A stretch of 17,064 nt of DNA from Candidatus Woesearchaeota archaeon (GTDB lineage: Archaea; Nanobdellota; Nanobdellia; SCGC-AAA011-G17; UBA489). Below the pieces are notes generated by a model. The model saw nothing but the letters and a program-made list of their open reading frames with translations. It did not search any database and had not been told where the DNA came from. Positions 1 to 8,000 of the stretch are shown in pieces. The position numbers were made by a program, and so were the translations under genes. Within the stretch, counting starts at the first letter, position 1. Every line of letters begins with the position of its first letter. The stretch covers positions 1 through 17,064 of the forward strand of contig JACOVP010000035.1 in the NCBI GenBank assembly GCA_016177265.1, read 5' to 3'.

Positions 1-409
1 AGATTGTAAAACTAATTATACCTGCAGGAAAAAGATTAAATACTTCTAATCCATGTGCTGATGATAATTCTCGACCAAAAAGACCAAAAACAAAAGGTTC
101 TAGTTCAAAGTAAATAAAAGCAATCGGTGCTAAAAAAACACTGATTATTGTCATTAAAAATTGTAAATTTTCGAATTTAAAAGCTATAATTGGTAAAAAA
201 AAACCCGCTATAGCGCCCATTAGAATATATATTTTTTTCCATGTTTTTGTGAATTGAAGACAAAGACCAATGATTACACCAGGTATAAAATACCAATAAA
301 CTAGTCCAGGAATACTTACTCCTCCAATCTTCAATAATTTTCCTAAAAAAACACCAATTAGCCCAAATATTAACCACATCCATTTATTTAATAAATGTTT
401 AATTCTCAT
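1..409 (-). CDS. Partial multi-pass membrane protein, unknown function
   Basis: The reading frame starts at an ATG at 409 and stays open to the left edge of the window, so only the N-terminal 136 codons are present. The visible part has about four hydrophobic segments (roughly residues 11-25, 36-52, 60-75 and 84-100), separated by short loops with Lys/Arg such as FTKTWKK. It is an integral membrane protein of no family I can name. The ATG overlaps the stop codon of the upstream gene in the ATGA arrangement (407-409 against 406-408), which implies translational coupling, so the two products probably act in the same place. A shorter open frame at 177-383 on the same strand is an out-of-frame shadow of this gene. 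Confidence 0.7.
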   Translation of the reverse strand, partial: MRIKHLLNKWMWLIFGLIGVFLGKLLKIGGVSIPGLVYWYFIPGVIIGLCLQFTKTWKKIYILMGAIAGFFLPIIAFKFENLQFLMTIISVFLAPIAFIYFELEPFVFGLFGRELSSAHGLEVFNLFPAGIISFTI

Positions 410-1203
410 TCAGCATTCCTCTTTATTATTTTATAGTTAACCACATCATACGTATCATATCCATAATCACAAAAACGCTTGCCACAAACATTATATTCAA
501 TAGAGGTTATTTCAAGAGTATATTCCTTATTCTCTCCAAAGGCATAAGAACTACCTGATTGTAATAAACCTATATTTTTCCCATTAATCTTCAAATAACA
601 GCCATTATGACTTTCTTCACAAGTGACAATATCAAGAATATACTTTTTATCGTCAAGAAGATAGCCTGTGATATCATGTTCTTTAGCTTCTTTTGTTAAT
701 TCTATAATCTCTACTTTTTCAAACTTTAGATCTTTGAATTCTTTATAAGTCGTATAATACTCGTCTACTTGTTGTTGCTCTTCAGCATCTTGTGCACGTT
801 TAATAGCAGTATAATCAGGTTCTTGGAAATTGAGAATATCGATGCATTTTTCCTGCAATCCTATATCGACATCCGTTCTTTCGAGAATATCTGCATCAAT
901 TTTCATCCTCGTCTTACGGCAGAGAATATATTCAGTCTTTGTCAGCGATTGTCCTTTGCTATTAACTTCAATAATTGCTGTATCTGGTAACGCTGCAGAG
1001 GCTCCCAACGTAATTTCAAGCTCATCAATCATGCGTTCTCGTTCTTCTGCAGAAAGCTCAAAATCATCTTCTTTTTCTTCCAAAGCGTTTGAAGCTGTAA
1101 ACAGGGTTTGATCTTCAGTATCACTATTTTCTTCATGAGTAAGAGATAATGATAGTTTTGCTGTGTTAATTACCAGCAGAGAAAGAGCAAACAAGCTTAG
1201 CAA
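406..1203 (-). CDS. Signal-anchored secreted protein, unknown function
   Basis: The coordinates use the TTG at 1203, the most upstream conventional start. The frame is open further upstream, and a better N-terminus begins at an ATT codon at 1233: residues KKRNLF followed by a hydrophobic stretch make a complete signal/anchor segment. A GGGGG Shine-Dalgarno-like run lies at 1243-1247 and a TATA box at 1279-1287. After the anchor comes a charged, acidic, partly helical region (about residues 25-160 of the TTG form). The C-terminal part (about 165-262) is beta-rich, with paired cysteines and a CYLKINGK motif. This resembles the small beta-sandwich envelope domains common in DPANN archaea, by resemblance only. 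The gene is coupled to the downstream membrane protein by an ATGA overlap. Function unknown; probably extracytoplasmic. Confidence 0.7.
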   Translation of the reverse strand: MLSLFALSLLVINTAKLSLSLTHEENSDTEDQTLFTASNALEEKEDDFELSAEERERMIDELEITLGASAALPDTAIIEVNSKGQSLTKTEYILCRKTRMKIDADILERTDVDIGLQEKCIDILNFQEPDYTAIKRAQDAEEQQQVDEYYTTYKEFKDLKFEKVEIIELTKEAKEHDITGYLLDDKKYILDIVTCEESHNGCYLKINGKNIGLLQSGSSYAFGENKEYTLEITSIEYNVCGKRFCDYGYDTYDVVNYKIIKRNAE

Positions 1204-1278
1204 TAAGAAAATAAATAGGTTTCTTTTCTTAATCTCAATCAGCCCCCAAAACGTATTGAGATTGTCAGATTAAACAGT

Positions 1279-1287
1279 TATTTATAG
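1279..1287 (-). promoter_or_regulatory. TATA-like box for the 406-1203 gene
   Basis: The minus strand reads CTATAAATA. A start site about 27 bp downstream would fall near 1257. That leaves room for the upstream ATT (1233) start with its G-rich leader, and argues against translation beginning any further upstream. Confidence 0.45.
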
Positions 1288-1326
1288 CTTTCCACACTAC
1301 TACTAAGTAACAGACCATCTAAAATA

Positions 1327-2994
1327 TTAACGTCTTCTTAGATAAGAAATTCGTAGATTTATATCAGGATATAATTCAAACAAGAAACCATATGCAGTGC
1401 GCTTTCTATCTTGTGGAGGCAATAAAGTAAAATGTCTGCCTTCAACTGAGGTAATATTAAGTGTATTTTCAGGTTGTGTCTGAATATGTGTTGTAACAAT
1501 CTGATCAGTTACGGGTAAATGACCCATAGTTCTTCGTTTGGTTAAAAATACAAAGTCTGATGTCGTGCCACTAACAATACCATCACCAACATTACTCCAA
1601 CAAAAAGTAGTTACACACTGCCAATTATTACCATAATTATAACTAAAGTTACCACCATCACTTTCTTCAGCATTACCAAAGTCGAGAATATTTGCAGCCT
1701 TAGTAGTTACGAAGATTTCAGTACGGTTAATAATCCTATCACCATCCATATCGATGGCCAAGGGGTTTTGACTATAACTTACATTTCCAATATAAGCGAT
1801 ATAATTATTGTTTCCAAATCGCAAAGAAGCTTTGCCTATGACCACTCCATTAGGAAGATCAAGAGGATCATAAGAGAATTGCGCTGTTCCGCTGCCTTCC
1901 TCATCAAAGCTTAATATGCGATCAGAAGTATCAATAGAATTATAGCGAACAATATGAGAAGTAGCGTTTCTCACATCGCCTGTAGAGTCATTTATACTGG
2001 ACAGAATAAAATAATCAAGAATACCTATATTAAACATATTTTCTGTTCGTCGCGCATCTTCTAGAGTCATATCTTCAGAAAAATTAGCCTCAATAAACAC
2101 TAAATCTTTATCATTATCACCATATTTGAATATGCCGCCCTCATTAGTAAGATAAGGAGTCATATAAGTGACATCATACCGATTGCTAAATTCTAAAGTA
2201 TATTCATCATTCCCTCGTGATTCTAATTGAACAGAACCACCATAAGGTGCATAAGATAGACCGCAATAAGGTATGGGCTCATGATAGCATACTCGAGGTC
2301 GTCCACCACAAATATCTGTAGTGCATACATTCTTATCATCGCAATCAGCATTAGTAGAACATTGATCTGGCGGCTCTGTTTGACAAAGGCCATTAATACA
2401 AACCAGCTTATCGTTGCACACATTGCCGCAAGCTCCACAGTTATTTCTATCCCGCTCAAGATCAGTACGATTACCTTTGCAGCAAGAATCTCGTTCGCAA
2501 GTCTCTCCAGAACTGCACCAATTATCTCCACATTGAGTAAGGAAACAAGCAGGCGGGTTATAATCTCGACAATCATATCCGGGCTGACAACCACAATCAG
2601 AAGTGCAACTTAAGCAACTTTCTTTTCCTCCTGTTTGTTGTCCATCACATAAGGCATCTCCACAATAAAATAAAGTAAAGGTGACAGTATCTCCACTGCC
2701 TGCTTCACCAGCTTCATTAAGAGTGATATTGTTAATAAACATCTTTGCAGTATCTCGTAAAACAAATGATTCTTGTTCAGCCATCTGCGGAGTTATCTGC
2801 CCATTAATGTTAAAAGTGACAGTAGCTGGAGTTGCATCTTCGATAATCATGACCTCAATAGCATAATTTCTTCCGCCAAGAGTAAAGGTATCTCGTTCAC
2901 CCTCTTCCATTGTGGTAGTAAAAGGTTCAGCAGCGACAGATAAAGCTAAGAAAGAAAAAATCAACAATAGAGCGGAAATAAAGCGCATTTTCAT
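1327..2994 (-). CDS. Secreted multi-domain Cys-rich surface protein
   Basis: This 555-aa protein begins with a clear signal peptide (residues 1-22, ending SVAAEP). Residues about 24-110 look like a beta-sandwich domain with the motif FNINGQ. Residues 111-244 form a block with 24 cysteines, containing repeats of the type CGD..C..G..C and a CTTDICGG motif, as in many DPANN surface proteins. The remaining 300 residues are beta-rich, with an acidic DMDGDRIINRTE segment resembling an EF-hand/dockerin-type calcium loop. The even number of cysteines fits disulphide bonding outside the cell. It has its own promoter (TATA 3016-3024, 26 bp before the ATG), consistent with a leaderless or short-leader mRNA. 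No enzymatic motif was recognised; a structural or adhesive surface role is an inference. Confidence 0.8.
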   Translation of the reverse strand: MKMRFISALLLIFSFLALSVAAEPFTTTMEEGERDTFTLGGRNYAIEVMIIEDATPATVTFNINGQITPQMAEQESFVLRDTAKMFINNITLNEAGEAGSGDTVTFTLFYCGDALCDGQQTGGKESCLSCTSDCGCQPGYDCRDYNPPACFLTQCGDNWCSSGETCERDSCCKGNRTDLERDRNNCGACGNVCNDKLVCINGLCQTEPPDQCSTNADCDDKNVCTTDICGGRPRVCYHEPIPYCGLSYAPYGGSVQLESRGNDEYTLEFSNRYDVTYMTPYLTNEGGIFKYGDNDKDLVFIEANFSEDMTLEDARRTENMFNIGILDYFILSSINDSTGDVRNATSHIVRYNSIDTSDRILSFDEEGSGTAQFSYDPLDLPNGVVIGKASLRFGNNNYIAYIGNVSYSQNPLAIDMDGDRIINRTEIFVTTKAANILDFGNAEESDGGNFSYNYGNNWQCVTTFCWSNVGDGIVSGTTSDFVFLTKRRTMGHLPVTDQIVTTHIQTQPENTLNITSVEGRHFTLLPPQDRKRTAYGFLFELYPDINLRISYLRRR

Positions 2995-3015
2995 GTCCTA
3001 AAAGCATATACTGGA

Positions 3016-3024
3016 GTATATAAG
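3016..3024 (-). promoter_or_regulatory. TATA box for the Cys-rich surface protein
   Basis: The minus strand reads CTTATATAC, centred about 26 bp upstream of the ATG at 2994. This is the spacing expected when transcription starts at or next to the start codon. Confidence 0.55.
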
Positions 3025-3031
3025 TCTTTCT

Positions 3032-3706
3032 TTAACAATTTTTAGAATCTTTTCTCTTCTGCTCCATATCCATCTGCCAAATCTCTTTCTGCGTCTTATA
3101 CACCACCACAATTAAAGCAAGTAAGGAAATACCAAGGACATATGGCAGTAACTGGCTCATGTAACTATTGCCAAAGACAATGATTAGTGTATTCACAATG
3201 ATAAATGCTAAACGTATCTCCGTAGGTCCAATGCCAAACACAGCTATACGAAACGCATTCGTCGTTGCAAAAGCTAAAAAAGAATTCACCATAAAGGCAC
3301 CATACAATGCCAACATAGCAAACGACAAGTAGACAAAACGTTCAGGCACAATAAAGAAATAGCCAATCAACAACGAGCATAAGAATACATAATCCAAGAA
3401 GTGATCCATATAATAGCCCCATTTAATCAAGCCAGTATTTCTCATCCGCCCAACAGCGCCATCAAACAAATCAGTAATATATTGGCAAACAATCAGAGCA
3501 GAAACTCCCCACAGCCACTGAATGTTCGCTTGTGCCAAATAGCCAAAGAGAATAACTCCTAGACTCCAGATAATTGTCATCAACGTTAAATGATACGTCT
3601 CCAACCATAAAGGAATCTTATCAACAAAAGCAGCGACGAATTTCTTTTCCAAAGGAGTAAACAGGGATTGTCCTACTTTCTTATCGCCAGCAAAAGGCGT
3701 TTTCAT
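3032..3706 (-). CDS. CDP-alcohol phosphatidyltransferase family membrane protein
   Basis: A 224-aa integral membrane enzyme of the family that transfers a phosphoalcohol from a CDP-linked lipid donor to a hydroxyl acceptor during phospholipid synthesis. The active-site signature spans D79 to D105: D79xxD82-G83xxG86-R87, then G97xxxD101xxxD105. All four metal/substrate-binding aspartates are present. The usual Ala before the Arg is Gly, and the spacer before the second Gly is nine residues rather than eight. Hydrophobic segments lie around residues 42-60, 64-80, 104-120, 125-145, 160-178 and 183-200. The acceptor alcohol cannot be told from sequence. The gene is monocistronic with a TATA box at 3729-3737. 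Only the downstream Cys-rich gene shares the strand, and that gene has its own promoter. Confidence 0.88.
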   Translation of the reverse strand: MKTPFAGDKKVGQSLFTPLEKKFVAAFVDKIPLWLETYHLTLMTIIWSLGVILFGYLAQANIQWLWGVSALIVCQYITDLFDGAVGRMRNTGLIKWGYYMDHFLDYVFLCSLLIGYFFIVPERFVYLSFAMLALYGAFMVNSFLAFATTNAFRIAVFGIGPTEIRLAFIIVNTLIIVFGNSYMSQLLPYVLGISLLALIVVVYKTQKEIWQMDMEQKRKDSKNC

Positions 3707-3728
3707 GAGAAAAATAGCTTTAGTTCCG

Positions 3729-3737
3729 TATATAAAT
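3729..3737 (-). promoter_or_regulatory. TATA box for the CDP-alcohol phosphatidyltransferase gene
   Basis: The minus strand reads ATTTATATA, centred 27 bp upstream of the ATG at 3706. No Shine-Dalgarno sequence lies between them, consistent with a leaderless transcript. Confidence 0.55.
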
Positions 3738-3809
3738 TTTGTTAAGCAAGAAAGAAAGTTCTAGAGAGCATTCCAAAAGCTTTTTTAAGGGGAACAACAT
3801 CAAAAAAAT

Positions 3810-3815
3810 GAGGTG
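3810..3815 (+). promoter_or_regulatory. Shine-Dalgarno sequence of the ATP-cone gene
   Basis: GAGGTG lies seven bases before the ATG at 3823 and fixes that start. A T-rich TATA-like stretch (3780-3790) precedes it, so this unit has a short leader, unlike most others in the window. Confidence 0.5.
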
Positions 3816-3822
3816 TTAGCTC

Positions 3823-4092
3823 ATGCGAGTCATAAAAAGAAACCAAAGAAGAGAAGCCTTCAGCAGACGAAAGTTAGAACGTGCCATTGAACATGCAGCA
3901 CGGGAAGCGCGGGTCAGCAGGATGGAGAGAAGAACCCTTGCCCGAGAAGTAGCCCGTGACGTCCAGGACAGTTTGCGACGACGACAATCCGTAACCTCAG
4001 TAGAGCTCCGACGGCGAGTCCTTGGCAGATTGGGCAGAAGGGCACGATCTGTAGCAACAGCTTGGCGACGCTACGAGAGACGAAGAAGATAA
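3823..4092 (+). CDS. Stand-alone, extremely Arg-rich ATP-cone domain protein
   Basis: An 89-aa protein whose whole length matches the ATP-cone fold (the nucleotide-sensing domain of NrdR and ribonucleotide reductases). It opens with VIKRNQRREAF, followed by KLERAIEHA in the position where the family has a KLERAI-type helix, and has VTSVELRRRVL near the C-terminus. No zinc ribbon and no reductase domain are attached. Thirty of 89 residues are arginine, and the protein ends in RRYERRRR, so it is highly basic and may bind nucleic acid (inference). The start is supported by GAGGTG at 3810-3815, seven bases before the ATG. The stop lies eight bases before the favoured start of the OB-fold gene, so the two are probably co-transcribed. 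An NrdR-like regulatory role is possible but unproven. Confidence 0.75.
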   Translation: MRVIKRNQRREAFSRRKLERAIEHAAREARVSRMERRTLAREVARDVQDSLRRRQSVTSVELRRRVLGRLGRRARSVATAWRRYERRRR

Positions 4093-4100
4093 GAGAAAAC

Positions 4101-4613
4101 ATGCAGGAAAAAAGAGCAGTCCTGATAGGAGTAATAATACTCGTAGCTCTCCTCTTTATAGACGGTTGCAGAGGAGAATATTCTTCCAGAGAGATAAAAC
4201 CAGCAGTAAGAGTAACTATTGTGCAAAACAATCAAAACGGAGGATTAGCAAACTACCCGGATCTTCCGTTAGCAGACATTCCACCAATCCTCTCTGTCAA
4301 GGAAGTAGTGGAACACCGCTCTGCACTGCATGGAAAAACAATCACAGTTTCTGGATTTGTCATTGAAACACTCTTAGGAGGAGAATCCTGTCCTTCATCT
4401 GCAGGAAATAATGTACAAACATTAATACCAGGGAGTTGTGCACAACCAAGAATAAAAGTTGCAGATACCCTAGACCAAAGTCGAGATCTGAAGTATGATG
4501 TTATAATTTTAGTGAGTGAAGAGGAAGAAGGCTATAGTGTTGGTCAGCCTGTTGAAGTGAAAGGAATAGTGTTTGCTAGTAAAGTAGCAGTCTACCTTGA
4601 AAAAACAGAGTAA
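4101..4613 (+). CDS. OB-fold-like lipoprotein or membrane-anchored protein
   Basis: A 170-aa protein from the ATG at 4101. A longer frame from 4062 would overlap the ATP-cone gene and bury the signal peptide. Residues 1-23 form a basic-hydrophobic signal ending in IDGC, a loose lipobox, so the protein may be lipidated at that Cys, notably in a genome that encodes Lgt. The following domain (about residues 65-168), with KTITVSGFV, an IKVAD strand, VEVKGIVF and a final VAVYLEKTE, fits the small OB-fold domains found in archaeal and bacterial extracytoplasmic proteins. Two cysteines (in GESC and GSC) flank a loop in the middle. It follows the ATP-cone gene by eight bases. Remnants of paralogous 3' ends with the same VAVYLEK ending occur at 8485, 9181 and 10084. 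Confidence 0.7.
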   Translation: MQEKRAVLIGVIILVALLFIDGCRGEYSSREIKPAVRVTIVQNNQNGGLANYPDLPLADIPPILSVKEVVEHRSALHGKTITVSGFVIETLLGGESCPSSAGNNVQTLIPGSCAQPRIKVADTLDQSRDLKYDVIILVSEEEEGYSVGQPVEVKGIVFASKVAVYLEKTE

Positions 4614-4614
4614 A

Positions 4615-4624
4615 CTATATAAAG
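4615..4624 (+). promoter_or_regulatory. TATA box for the small secreted protein gene
   Basis: CTATATAAAG begins just after the OB-fold stop codon and is centred 26 bp before the ATG at 4646. The next gene is therefore probably transcribed separately as a leaderless mRNA. Confidence 0.55.
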
Positions 4625-4645
4625 AGGGATGTATTCTCATCTTAA

Positions 4646-5011
4646 ATGAAACCAGCTTGGATCATCTTTATGGTAGTAGCAGTCTTTGGTGTAAGTATAA
4701 CAGCCATCGCAGAGCTGCAAAATGCAGAACCAATCCTTACTGATGCTGAGCAACAACCACAAACAGATCTGCTTTTAGAGCAAACAACACCTAACGAAGC
4801 TAGTGAAGAAACAAACGATATCACTGCCGACGTTATCGCAGAAGAAATCGTCCAAGAACAAGAGAAAGAAAAAATCCCTATAGATCAACTCCTTATACAA
4901 AGACTCTTGACAAAAGAGCAACAAGAGGAATTAGCATCTCTGCCAAAAGATCCGTTGAAAGCATTAGAGTTTGTAGCTAAAAAGCTATCTGAAAAACAGA
5001 CGCAAGAATAA
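4646..5011 (+). CDS. Small secreted acidic protein, unknown function
   Basis: A 121-aa protein with an N-terminal signal or anchor sequence (residues 1 to about 22, ending TAIAE). An acidic, Gln/Glu-rich low-complexity stretch follows (about 25-80). The C-terminus (about 84-118) is predicted helical, with LLIQRLLTKEQQEELASL and a Pro-containing turn followed by KALEFVAKKL. No family was recognised. The leaderless-type promoter at 4615-4624 sets the start. It ends 29 bases before the subtilase gene, so read-through into that gene is possible. Confidence 0.65.
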   Translation: MKPAWIIFMVVAVFGVSITAIAELQNAEPILTDAEQQPQTDLLLEQTTPNEASEETNDITADVIAEEIVQEQEKEKIPIDQLLIQRLLTKEQQEELASLPKDPLKALEFVAKKLSEKQTQE

Positions 5012-5040
5012 CATATTAGATAAGCCAATAAGGTTCTAAC

Positions 5041-8000
5041 ATGCAACTTTCACAGCATCGATTTAAAATCTCAATCATCTTCGCAGTGTTGATAGCGTTA
5101 AGTTTTGCACAAGTTGTTGTCTCTGAAGAACCTGCAGATACAAGTCAAAAAATAGGGGAGAGCGACGGCGGTCTGCCAATTTATCTTAAATCGCGCGAGT
5201 TTGTGCCTAAGAAAGGCATTTCTGATGAGGTTTTGAAATTAACAGAGGAAGATGAAGATGGAAGATTTCATGTTATTGTCCAGTTCATTACCAACCCTTC
5301 AAATGAGGAAAAAGAATCATTAAAATCGCAGGGCATTAGCTTGCTTGATTATCTGCCGGAAAAAGCATGGTTCGCCGCAGTTTCCGCGACTGGCTTGGAA
5401 AACGCCGCCTCAATTTCAAATATATACGCCGTCATTGAAATTTTGCCGCAGGATAAAATCGCGCCGGCTTTATTTAAGAGACTCGCTGATTTGCAAACAG
5501 GCGAGACGCAGGATTTTTATCTGAAATTTTTTAATGATGTTGCCGATTCTGATATTCAAGAATTAATTCCCGGAGCCAAAAAAGAATCAGATTTAAGCAA
5601 TATCTGGAAAGCCGCTTTGAAGACAGAAGATATTTTGGAGTTTGCCGAAAGCGACATTGTCCAGTGGATTGATTTTTATCACCCGCCGCTTGCGCGCCAC
5701 AATGACGGCTCACGGACGCTAATAAATGTTGAGCCAGTGCAGGATTTAGGCATTCGCGGCTCGGGCGTTACGGTTGCCGAATGGGACGGCGGCTGGGTTG
5801 AATCAACACATCAGGATTTTCAAAATAGAATTGTTATTGGGGATAGGACATCAAGCGGCGGCAGCTGCACTAACTGTAAATTTGAGGAACATGCTACTCA
5901 TGTTGGCGGCACCGCAGTTGGCGATGGCGTCCGAAGCAGCGGCAAATACCGCGGCATGGCGCCCGAGGCAAGAATCATTTCCTATGAATGGCCCTATGAT
6001 ATTCCAGAACTGAATTTGGAGACTTTTAAAGCCATGGATAATTTTCAGGCGTCCATTTCTCAAAATTCTTGGGGATGGTTAATTGATTCAATTCGCGGCA
6101 ACTGCAATCAGCTTGGCGATTATGATTTGTGGTCAGCAGAATACGACGCCATTGTGCGCGGCAGTCTCGGGCGGGAAATAGCGGTTGTTTTTTCAGCCGG
6201 AAATCACGGCGACGGCGGTTATGGATGCTCTCCGGGCTACGGGACTATCTCTGGTCCGGGCGGTACGGCGAAAAATACTATCGTAGTAGGTTCGCTTGAG
6301 ACAGATACGAGATACCTTTCGCCTTTCAGCGGCCGCGGCCCCACTGACGACGGCCGAGTTAAGCCGGATCTCATGGCTGGCGGCTGTGAGGTCGGCAATG
6401 ATAAAGCCATTACCTCAACATTTCCGGGCAATACTTACAGCGCTATTTTTAATACACCGCGAGGACCAGTCCCAGCTTGCGGCACCTCAATGGTCGCTCC
6501 GGCGGTTTCCGGCAGTATCGCTTTAATAACACAAGAATACCGGCGTCTTTTTGGCAGTAATCCGAGTCCAGCGCTTCTCAAGGCAATATTAATTCATACT
6601 TCAAAAAGCTCAAGAAATGCAGCAGGTGGCGGCAGTCCTCCTATTAGTTACCTCGGCGGCTATGGGGTAATAGACGTCGCAGAAGCCATCAAATATCTTC
6701 GAATAGCAAAGACAAACGGTTTTATCAAAGAAGGAATCATTGGCGACCGAGTTATGCATCAGTATCCAATTACTTCTTGGAGGGGAGGCGGCGTAGTTAC
6801 GCTCACCTGGGATGATTATCCAGGCACAGTTAATGCGCCTAAGGCATTAGTCAATGATCTTGACGTGAGATTAGTTGGTTCCGGCGGCCAGTTTATTTAT
6901 CCCTGGGTTTTGGATAGAAATAATCCTTCCGCCACTGCTATACGAGGCGCCGACAGACTTAATAATGTTGAACAGGTTACTTTTATGAGTTGGGGTTCCT
7001 GGGGGATTCCCTATACTGTTGAAGTTTTTGGCAATGGCATTCCGCAGGGACCGCAGAAATACTTTTTACTTTTATCAGATCAGGAAAAACCTCAAGGAGA
7101 ATGCGGCGCCGCTCCGAAAGACGAATGTTTTATAACCCAATCAACAACATTTCAGCCGGGAACGTATTATCTTCCCCTTGGTATAGCTATCAGGACTAAT
7201 AGTTCCGATCTGGTGCTTGACTGTAATGGCGCTGTTCTTGACGGCATGAATTTGGTGGATTTTGCAAATGGTCTTGGAGTTGAAAAGGCTAATGCAGTCA
7301 CCATAAAGAACTGTAATATCACTAATTACCTCGGGCCAATTGGAGAGGGTAGAGCCATTCCTCTTTCGGCTCCGTCTTGCTCTATCTCCTCGTTGACTTT
7401 GATAGACAACAATCTTTATAACAATGGGTACGGTATTCTTGGCTGTGCTGCCAATGCTTTTATTTCCAGAAATGTCATAATTTCTGGTTCTCGTTACGGG
7501 ATAGAAGTCAGTGGTCAAAATCACACCATCACTAATAACATTTTAAAATCAAACTGGCGCGGCCTTCGTACGAGCATTGCATCAACTAGTATAATTTCCG
7601 GCAATATCGTGGATTCTAACATAGATTTTGGAATGATTATTATCGGTCAAGGCAATAATATAATCAGCAATAATATCATAAAGGCAAACCGGGTTGGCCT
7701 TGAAACCGAGAGCGCCACGCAAGCTACTTTTATTTACAACAATTTTTTTAAAAACAATACTATTTCAGCAAGAGAAGCAAGCGGCATCAGCAATGTCAAT
7801 TGGAACAGATTAAAAGATAACGGCACCAATATCGTTGGCGGTCCCTTTATGGGCGGCAACTATTGGTCAGATTACACTGGAACTGATTTGGATGGTGATG
7901 GCATAGGCGATACTAATATTCCTTATAATGCTAACGGCAGCCTTGTGCGAGGCGACTATCTGCCGCTTACTCTTTCAACGCCAGGAATTTTAGTTGATGA

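Noticed and set aside
769..1111. Plus-strand open frames opposite the signal-anchored gene
   Set aside because: They are antisense to a coding gene that has promoter and coupling evidence; the translated sequences look like random antisense products.
2223..2613. Open frames on both strands within the Cys-rich gene (2223-2594 minus, 2281-2613 plus)
   Set aside because: They lie wholly inside a well-supported secreted protein gene in other frames, have no ribosome site or promoter and show no recognisable domain.
3823..4092. Arg-rich 89-aa protein as a histone or ribosomal protein
   Set aside because: The order of motifs (VIKRNQRREAF, KLERAI, VTSVELRRRV) follows the ATP-cone, and no histone fold or ribosomal signature was seen.
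5531..7524. Several open frames overlapping the subtilase on both strands
   Set aside because: The subtilase has a full catalytic set and continuous domains, so these frames are shadows made longer by its higher GC content.
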